DNA from: CAZTXD01 sp964617995
GTDB taxonomy: Bacteria > Actinomycetota > Acidimicrobiia > Spongiisociales > ZC4RG35
DNA length: 11,117 nucleotides
Direction: 5' to 3'
Assembly (NCBI GenBank): GCA_964617995.1
Contig: CAZTXD010000123.1
Span: 1 to 11,117, forward strand
A program made the translations under genes and the position numbers. The notes beneath the pieces were generated by a model, which searched no databases, was not told the DNA's origin, and worked only from the letters and a program-made list of their open reading frames with translations. Positions 6,794 to 11,117 of the stretch are shown here, one piece after another; positions within the stretch are counted from its first letter, which is position 1; each line of letters opens with the position of its first letter.

Positions 6794-7492
6794 TCAGCCC
6801 AGCCTGCCGGCCTGCGCGGCGCGGTCGATCCAGCCGCACTCGCGGCCGATGGTCGTCTCCGGCCCGTGTCCTGGCAGCACGCGGACCGCCTCCGGCAGCC
6901 GCGTGGCCAGGCGTCGCAGCGAGGCGATCATCTGCCCCTCGTCGCCGCCCGGCAGGTCGGTTCGGCCCCAGCCCCCGGCGAACAGCACGTCGCCGGACAG
7001 GAGCAGCCCGTGCCGCTCCTCGTAGAGGCAGACCGAGCCCTCCGTGTGGCCGGGGGTGTGGAGGACGGCGAAGCAAAGGTCGCCGATGCACAGCTCGTCA
7101 CCCTCGCGCAGGTCGATCTCCGCCCGGCTCGGCTCGACCGAGAAGCCGTAGACGTTTTCGCCGCTGAGCCGATACCGGTCGTCGGGGTGGATGGCCAGCG
7201 GCGCGCCACTGCCCCGCTTCAGCGCCGCGTTGTCGAAGATGTGGTCGATATGCCCGTGCGAGTTGGCGATCCGGTGAACGGCCAGCCCCAGCTCGCCGAC
7301 GCGAGCCAGGAGGGGGTCGGCGGCGCCCATCCCCGGGTCGAGCACCAGGGCGTCGGTCGATCGGCCGTCCCAGACCAGGTAGGCGTTGGTCTGCCACGGC
7401 CCGAAGGGGGCGGTCTCGATCCTCGGCGCGCGGCCGTGACCCGGGTCCTCGCCGACCCGGCTGCTGCGCTCGACGACCGGCTCGTCGCTCAC
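6794..7492 (-). CDS. MBL-fold hydrolase, glyoxalase II-like
   Basis: A 232-residue metallo-beta-lactamase-fold hydrolase with the full dinuclear site: HGHIDH (His79, His81, Asp83, His84), His149 in HTPGHTEGS, Asp168 in SGDVLFAGGWGRTDLPGG and His209 in LPGHG. The GRTDLPGG and PGHGPETTIG strings place it with short bacterial GloB-like (YcbL-type) hydrolases, which lack the C-terminal glutathione-binding helices of true glyoxalase II. The substrate is probably a thioester of some thiol, or unrelated. The start is GTG at 7492, overlapping the TGA of lipB by 4 nt (GTGA), so it is translationally coupled to lipB. An in-frame upstream ATG at 7849 would run through lipB with low-complexity sequence and is rejected. 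A thioesterase role next to lipoate synthesis is tempting but unproven. Confidence 0.92.
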   Translation of the reverse strand: MSDEPVVERSSRVGEDPGHGRAPRIETAPFGPWQTNAYLVWDGRSTDALVLDPGMGAADPLLARVGELGLAVHRIANSHGHIDHIFDNAALKRGSGAPLAIHPDDRYRLSGENVYGFSVEPSRAEIDLREGDELCIGDLCFAVLHTPGHTEGSVCLYEERHGLLLSGDVLFAGGWGRTDLPGGDEGQMIASLRRLATRLPEAVRVLPGHGPETTIGRECGWIDRAAQAGRLG

Positions 7493-8319
7493 AGCTCCCT
7501 GGCACCGGCCGGTCCGGCAACCGCCGGCTCGCCGCCGCGCGGGCGCAGGCCGAAGTGGCGCGCCAGCGCTGCGGCCAGCACGTCTTCGACCTCGCCCATC
7601 GGCAGCGGCCGCCCGACCTCGGCCCGCAGGCTGGTCACCTCCTTGTCGCGGATGCCGCAGGGGATCATCTCCGCGAACCAGCGCAGGTCGGTGTTCACGT
7701 TGAGCGCGAGACCGTGGGTGGTGACGCCGCGGCGCACCCGCACCCCGATGGCGGCCAGCTTGCGCCGCCCCGCCACCCAGACGCCGGTCAGCCCCTCGGT
7801 CCGCTCCGCCTCGACCCCGAAGCTCCGGGCGGTGTCGATGATCGACCACTCCAGGGCGCGGACGTAGCGCCGCAGGTCGAGCGGATCGGCGAGCTCGACG
7901 ATCGGGTAGGCCACGATCTGCCCCGGGCCATGGAAGGTGATGTCGCCGCCGCGGTCGCTGCGTACCAGGTTGGCTCCCAGCTCGCGCAACCGGTCCGCGG
8001 AGGCGAGCAGGTTCCGCTCGTCGCCGCCGCGGCCGAGGGTGTAGACGGGGTAGTGCTCGAGCAGCAGCAGCCGGTCGCCGATCCGTCGCCCGCGACGCTG
8101 CTCGGCGAGCTCCTCCTGGAGGTCCCAGGCGGGGTGGTAGTCGACCGTCCCCAGCCGGTCGACCGTCAGTGCCCCGGCGTGGGCGGCGAGCAGCGGATGC
8201 TCGTCGCTGGCGGGACGGTAGAGGGCGTCGCGGCGCGGCCGCCGGACGGGAGCCGGCGGCGCGGCCGTCCGGGGACGGCTGATGTCGCGGAACGGGGTGG
8301 CGGTGGGATCGGCGACCAT
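7489..8319 (-). CDS. lipB: Octanoyltransferase LipB
   Basis: A 276-residue lipoyl(octanoyl) transferase. It moves the octanoyl group from acyl carrier protein to the target lysine of lipoyl domains (2-oxoacid dehydrogenases, glycine cleavage H protein) in the cytoplasm. Diagnostic motifs are RGGDITFHGPGQIVAYPI (123-140), the catalytic-dyad lysine Lys187 in GRRKLAAIGV, THGLALNV (201-208) and the acyl-carrying cysteine Cys221 in IPCGI. The first 45 or so residues are a Pro/Arg-rich extension absent from typical LipB. ATG 8319 has AAGGG 4 nt upstream and lies 11 nt after the lipA stop. The frame is open far upstream through lipA, but that reading is only a GC-rich shadow. The stop overlaps the GTG of the next gene. 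Confidence 0.95.
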   Translation of the reverse strand: MVADPTATPFRDISRPRTAAPPAPVRRPRRDALYRPASDEHPLLAAHAGALTVDRLGTVDYHPAWDLQEELAEQRRGRRIGDRLLLLEHYPVYTLGRGGDERNLLASADRLRELGANLVRSDRGGDITFHGPGQIVAYPIVELADPLDLRRYVRALEWSIIDTARSFGVEAERTEGLTGVWVAGRRKLAAIGVRVRRGVTTHGLALNVNTDLRWFAEMIPCGIRDKEVTSLRAEVGRPLPMGEVEDVLAAALARHFGLRPRGGEPAVAGPAGAREL

Positions 8320-8330
8320 CGGCCCTTTGC

Positions 8331-9389
8331 TCAGGAGGCGACGGAGGCGGAGGCCCTGGCGCCGGGCACCTGCTCGGCCGCGTGGTAGCTCGAGCGGACC
8401 AGCGGGCCGGACTGCACGTGCCGGAAGCCGAGCTCCAGCCCGATCCGGCGCAGCGCCATGAACTCGGCCGGGGTGTAGTACTTGCGCAGCGGCAGGTGCT
8501 GCCGGCTCGGGCGCAGGTACTGGCCGATGGTGAGCACGTCGACCTGCGCTTCGCGGAGCAGGCGCATCGCCTCGACCACCTCGTCCCACGTCTCGCCCAG
8601 GCCGAGCATCATGCCGGTCTTGGTGACCATTCGGTCGAAGCCAATACCGTCGGCGATGGAGCGGCCGGCGGTGAGGACGCCCACGCTGCGGTCCCAGCGT
8701 GCCCGCCGGCGGACCGGTCGCTGGAGGCGAGGGACCGTCTCCACGTTGTGTCCCAGGATCTCCGGCTGCGCCTCGACCACGGTCCGAATGTCCGTCTCGC
8801 GGCCGTTCAGGTCGCTGATCAGCACCTCGACGCTGGTGCCAGGGCTCTCGATGCGCACCTGGCGGATCGTCTCGGCCATCAGCTCCGCGCCGCCGTCGGG
8901 CAGGTCGTCGCGGGCGACCATGGTCACCACCACGTGGCGCAGGCCCATCTGGCGCGTCGCATCGGCCACGCGTCGCGGTTCGTCCCGGTCGGTGGTGGGA
9001 GGACGGCCGGTGGCGATGGCGCAGAAGCCGCAGTTCCGCGTGCAGACGCTGCCGCCGATCATGAAGGTCGCCGTGCCGAGGCCCCAGCACTCGCCCAGGT
9101 TCGGGCAGCGCGCCTCCTCGCACACCGTGTTGAGCCCCTCGGCCCGCACCAGCCGCTTCACGCCGCTGAACGTGTCGCCGGCGCCGACCCGCACCTTCAG
9201 CCACTCGGGACGCCGTCCACCGGGTCCGGCGTTCTCGGGGACCGGGTCGCCGGGCGCCAGCAGGCCGCCGTCGACTCCCGGACCGCCGGGGTACATCACC
9301 TCGGACGGTGCGACGTGCCCGTGTCGGGTGTCGACAACCGTCAGCTCGCCCAGCGAGCCGAAGTCGGGGAGCGGGACATCTGGGGGCAT
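8331..9389 (-). CDS. lipA: Lipoyl synthase LipA (radical SAM)
   Basis: A 352-residue radical SAM enzyme that inserts sulfur at C6 and C8 of protein-bound octanoyl groups. The auxiliary 4Fe-4S ligands are Cys90, Cys95 and Cys101 (CEEARCPNLGEC). The radical SAM cluster ligands are Cys116, Cys120 and Cys123 (CTRNCGFC). The C-terminal RSSYHA motif (332-337) supplies the serine ligand of the auxiliary cluster. RDDLPDGGA and GHNVETVPRL are also typical. The family core starts near residue 60 (RRPEWLKV), so there is an unusual extension of about 60 residues. The start is not certain: ATG 9389 has no Shine-Dalgarno site but sits 6 nt after a TAGACT box (leaderless type), while an in-frame ATG at 9296 has GAGGTG next to it. 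It heads the lip block and precedes lipB. Confidence 0.96.
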   Translation of the reverse strand: MPPDVPLPDFGSLGELTVVDTRHGHVAPSEVMYPGGPGVDGGLLAPGDPVPENAGPGGRRPEWLKVRVGAGDTFSGVKRLVRAEGLNTVCEEARCPNLGECWGLGTATFMIGGSVCTRNCGFCAIATGRPPTTDRDEPRRVADATRQMGLRHVVVTMVARDDLPDGGAELMAETIRQVRIESPGTSVEVLISDLNGRETDIRTVVEAQPEILGHNVETVPRLQRPVRRRARWDRSVGVLTAGRSIADGIGFDRMVTKTGMMLGLGETWDEVVEAMRLLREAQVDVLTIGQYLRPSRQHLPLRKYYTPAEFMALRRIGLELGFRHVQSGPLVRSSYHAAEQVPGARASASVAS

Positions 9390-9561
9390 GCCCAGAGTCT
9401 AGCAACCGACGCGCCGAGCTTCGCCACCGCGCTCCAGCGTGGGGAAGGTACCCCGGTACGGGGCGGGTCCCAGGTCTCCGCGTTCTTACCTGCGTGGCGG
9501 CGCTGCCCTGCCGCGGCTCGGCCTCGACTCCCCCGATCGGCCTATCGACACCCCGGGACGG
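9390..9561. other. Divergent intergenic region, lipA / c-di-GMP gene
   Basis: 172 bp between the outward-facing starts of lipA and the GGDEF gene. Apart from the TAGACT box for lipA I see no convincing promoter for the plus-strand gene. A TATCGA at 9543-9548 is a poor candidate 13 nt from its ATG. There is a GGTAC direct repeat around 9447-9459. No riboswitch-like fold or tRNA was recognised. Confidence 0.4.
9396..9401 (-). promoter_or_regulatory. -10 box of a probable leaderless lipA promoter
   Basis: TAGACT on the minus strand matches TANNNT and ends 6 nt before the ATG at 9389, so transcription would start at or next to the start codon. This geometry is the hallmark of leaderless genes, which are common in Actinobacteria and related high-GC groups, and it explains the missing Shine-Dalgarno site. 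No clear -35 hexamer is visible. Confidence 0.5.
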
Positions 9562-11117
9562 ATGAGCCAATCCTGTACCCAGGTGCGCATTGAAGAGAGG
9601 CTGCGGCCCAGGGCTCGGGATCGGCGCCGGCGGCCGATGCTGCTGGCGCTGGTCTATGGCGTCTTCCTGGTCCTGGTGGGCGTGACCGCCACCGGGCTGG
9701 TGGCGGTGGCATCGGTCCACCTCTCGAACGCCACGCTCCAGGCCTTCGTGGAGCGCGACAGCTCGCTGGTCGAGCTGTTCGTGAACGGAAACCTCCAGCC
9801 GGACGACCTCGACGCCGACGGACCCACACCGCTGCGTCGCCGACAGCTGGAGGCCGAGCTGGGGAGCCTAGTGGCGCGAGACTCCATCCTCCGGATCGAG
9901 ATCCGCGGGAGTGACGGCGAGGTCCTTGCGGCCGCCCCGACCGCCGCCGGGCAGCCTGGGGCGCCCTCGGCCGAAATGCAGCGAGCGCTGAGCGGCGATC
10001 CGTCGATCGCCCTGGTCAGCGGTGACGCGATCGGCGCCCCGGCAGCGGCGCGGGGCGTCGAGTCGGCGGTGCGGGCATACCTGCCGGTCATTTCCGAAGA
10101 CGGAAGTACTCTGGCGGTGGTGACCCTCTGGCGAGACGCGGCCGGCCTGCTGGCGCGGCTCGAGGCGGCACGCTGGGACGTCATGGTCGTGACCGTGGCG
10201 GCGGCCGTCGTGCTGGCGGCGATCCTGTTCGTGATCTTCCGCGCCGCGCAGGCCAGGCTCGCTCGGCAGCAGGAGCGGCTGATCGAGGCGGAGCGGCGCG
10301 ACGCGCTGACCGAGATGCTCAACCACGGCACCGTGGTCGGCCTGCTGGCGGACCTGATCGAAGGGGCCCGCGGCAGCGGTGGACGGATCGGCCTGGCGCT
10401 GGTCGACCTCGACAACTTCAGCCTCTTCAACGACAACCACGGTCACGACGCGGCCGATGGGGTGCTCCTCCGTGTCGCCGACCTGGTCGCGCGTGAGGCG
10501 AGCGGGCAGATGCTGGCGGCCCGCTACGGGCCGGACGAGTTCCTGCTCGTCCATCCGGGGGCCGACGCCGAGGCGATGGGGGACAACGTCGGCCGCATCA
10601 TGGCCGGGGTGGCGGACCTCAGCGTCCGGTTCGGCGACTCAGAGCAGCTGCCCGTGACCGTCAGCGTGGGCATCTGCGCGTACCCCGACCACGCCACCTC
10701 CGTCACCGAGCTGTTGTCGGCCGCGGCGGTGGCGGTGGCCGAGGCCAAGGCGGGCGGCGGCAACGCGGTCCGGGTCGCCCGCCTCGGGGAGGCCGAGCGC
10801 ACCTCGGCCGGCACCTTCGACGTGCTGCAGGGGCTGGTGCTCGCGGTCGACACCAAGGACCGCTACACGAAGCGCCATTCCGAGGACGTCGCCCGCTACG
10901 CCCTCTTCCTCGCGGACCGGCTGGGCGTGGACGACGAGATGCGGCGGACGATCCGCCTGGCCGGCCTCCTCCACGACGTGGGCAAGATCGGCATTCCCGA
11001 CACGATCCTGCGCAAGCCCGCCAAGCTCACCGCTGACGAGTACCACGTCTTCAAGCAGCACGTCGCGCTGGGCGACGCAATCGTGCGGGACCTGCCATAC
11101 GTTGACACCGTCCGGGC
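9562..11117 (+). CDS. Membrane c-di-GMP enzyme: GGDEF plus HD-GYP, 3' end cut
   Basis: At least 518 residues, open at the window edge. After an Arg-rich cytoplasmic start, membrane segment 1 is about 26-52. An extracytoplasmic sensor-like region is about 53-205, segment 2 about 206-227, and a short coiled linker 228-248 follows. The GGDEF domain is about 249-408: VDLDNF (281-286), NDNHGHDAAD (290-299) and a degenerate signature GPDEF (323-327). The inhibitory RxxD site is absent (SGQM in its place). An HD-GYP domain starts near 418: His439, HD (471-472) in LLHDVGKIGIPD and His500. The GYP motif lies beyond the window. GGDEF domains make c-di-GMP from GTP and HD-GYP domains hydrolyse it; which activity dominates is unknown. 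ATG 9562 lacks a ribosome binding site; ATG 9637 (Met26) would start at the membrane segment and lose the positive-inside residues, so it is less likely. Confidence 0.88.
   Translation, partial: MSQSCTQVRIEERLRPRARDRRRRPMLLALVYGVFLVLVGVTATGLVAVASVHLSNATLQAFVERDSSLVELFVNGNLQPDDLDADGPTPLRRRQLEAELGSLVARDSILRIEIRGSDGEVLAAAPTAAGQPGAPSAEMQRALSGDPSIALVSGDAIGAPAAARGVESAVRAYLPVISEDGSTLAVVTLWRDAAGLLARLEAARWDVMVVTVAAAVVLAAILFVIFRAAQARLARQQERLIEAERRDALTEMLNHGTVVGLLADLIEGARGSGGRIGLALVDLDNFSLFNDNHGHDAADGVLLRVADLVAREASGQMLAARYGPDEFLLVHPGADAEAMGDNVGRIMAGVADLSVRFGDSEQLPVTVSVGICAYPDHATSVTELLSAAAVAVAEAKAGGGNAVRVARLGEAERTSAGTFDVLQGLVLAVDTKDRYTKRHSEDVARYALFLADRLGVDDEMRRTIRLAGLLHDVGKIGIPDTILRKPAKLTADEYHVFKQHVALGDAIVRDLPYVDTVR

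Noticed and set aside
9390..9561. c-di-GMP riboswitch upstream of the GGDEF gene
   Set aside because: No recognisable GEMM-type conserved core or paired helices could be seen by eye.
8382..9593. 403-residue plus-strand frame, with other plus-strand frames over lipA, lipB and the MBL genes
   Set aside because: All are antisense shadows of motif-bearing genes.
7489..9720. 743-residue minus-strand frame containing LipB
   Set aside because: Only the last 276 residues are LipB. The upstream part runs through lipA in another frame and is Arg/Pro-rich without domains, so a giant fusion is not supported.
9654..10554. Minus-strand frames antisense to the GGDEF gene
   Set aside because: Ser/Arg/Thr-rich shadow composition, while the plus strand carries a continuous protein with GGDEF and HD-GYP motifs.

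Overview
This is a very GC-rich window (roughly 70% by eye) with tightly packed genes. It fits a high-GC, Gram-positive-type bacterium: Actinomycetota, or a high-GC Chloroflexota lineage. The support is the strong third-position GC bias, GTG starts, 4-nt and 1-nt gene overlaps, one apparently leaderless promoter, and an exporter with one NodI-like ATPase and two NodJ-like permeases. Nothing in the window fixes the taxon. I see no rRNA, tRNA, insertion sequence, CRISPR array or phage gene. All genes but one lie on the minus strand, so the left half is read from right to left.

Left block (1-6347, minus). In transcription order: a UPF0173/YtkL-like metallo-beta-lactamase-fold hydrolase (6347-5631), a divergent gamma-glutamyltransferase-family Ntn hydrolase (5595-4006), an ABC exporter ATPase (3993-3052), two ABC-2 permeases (3052-2249 and 2238-1426), and an AAA/LAL-type ATPase regulator cut by the window edge (1267-1). 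Gaps are 35, 12, -1 and 10 nt, then 158 nt before the regulator. That last gap holds six 13-bp tandem repeats. The spacing suggests one transcript for at least the hydrolases and the exporter, but a functional link between them is inference.

Middle block (6466-9389, minus). lipA, lipB, a glyoxalase-II-like MBL hydrolase overlapping lipB by 4 nt, and a 76-residue ferritin-like half-domain protein. LipB transfers octanoyl groups from ACP to the lipoyl domains of 2-oxoacid dehydrogenases and the glycine cleavage system; LipA inserts the two sulfurs. A perfect 11-bp hairpin at 6422-6449 separates this block from the left block, and a possible TACGAT -10 box follows it.

Right block (9562-11117, plus, divergent from lipA). 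A membrane-anchored c-di-GMP enzyme with an extracytoplasmic sensor region, a degenerate GGDEF domain (GPDEF, no I-site) and the start of an HD-GYP domain that runs off the window.

I found no convincing new defence or mobile system. The items most worth a second look are the half-ferritin, the GGT-like enzyme that lacks most classical substrate-binding residues and sits beside an exporter, the GPDEF/HD-GYP hybrid, and the 13-bp repeat array.
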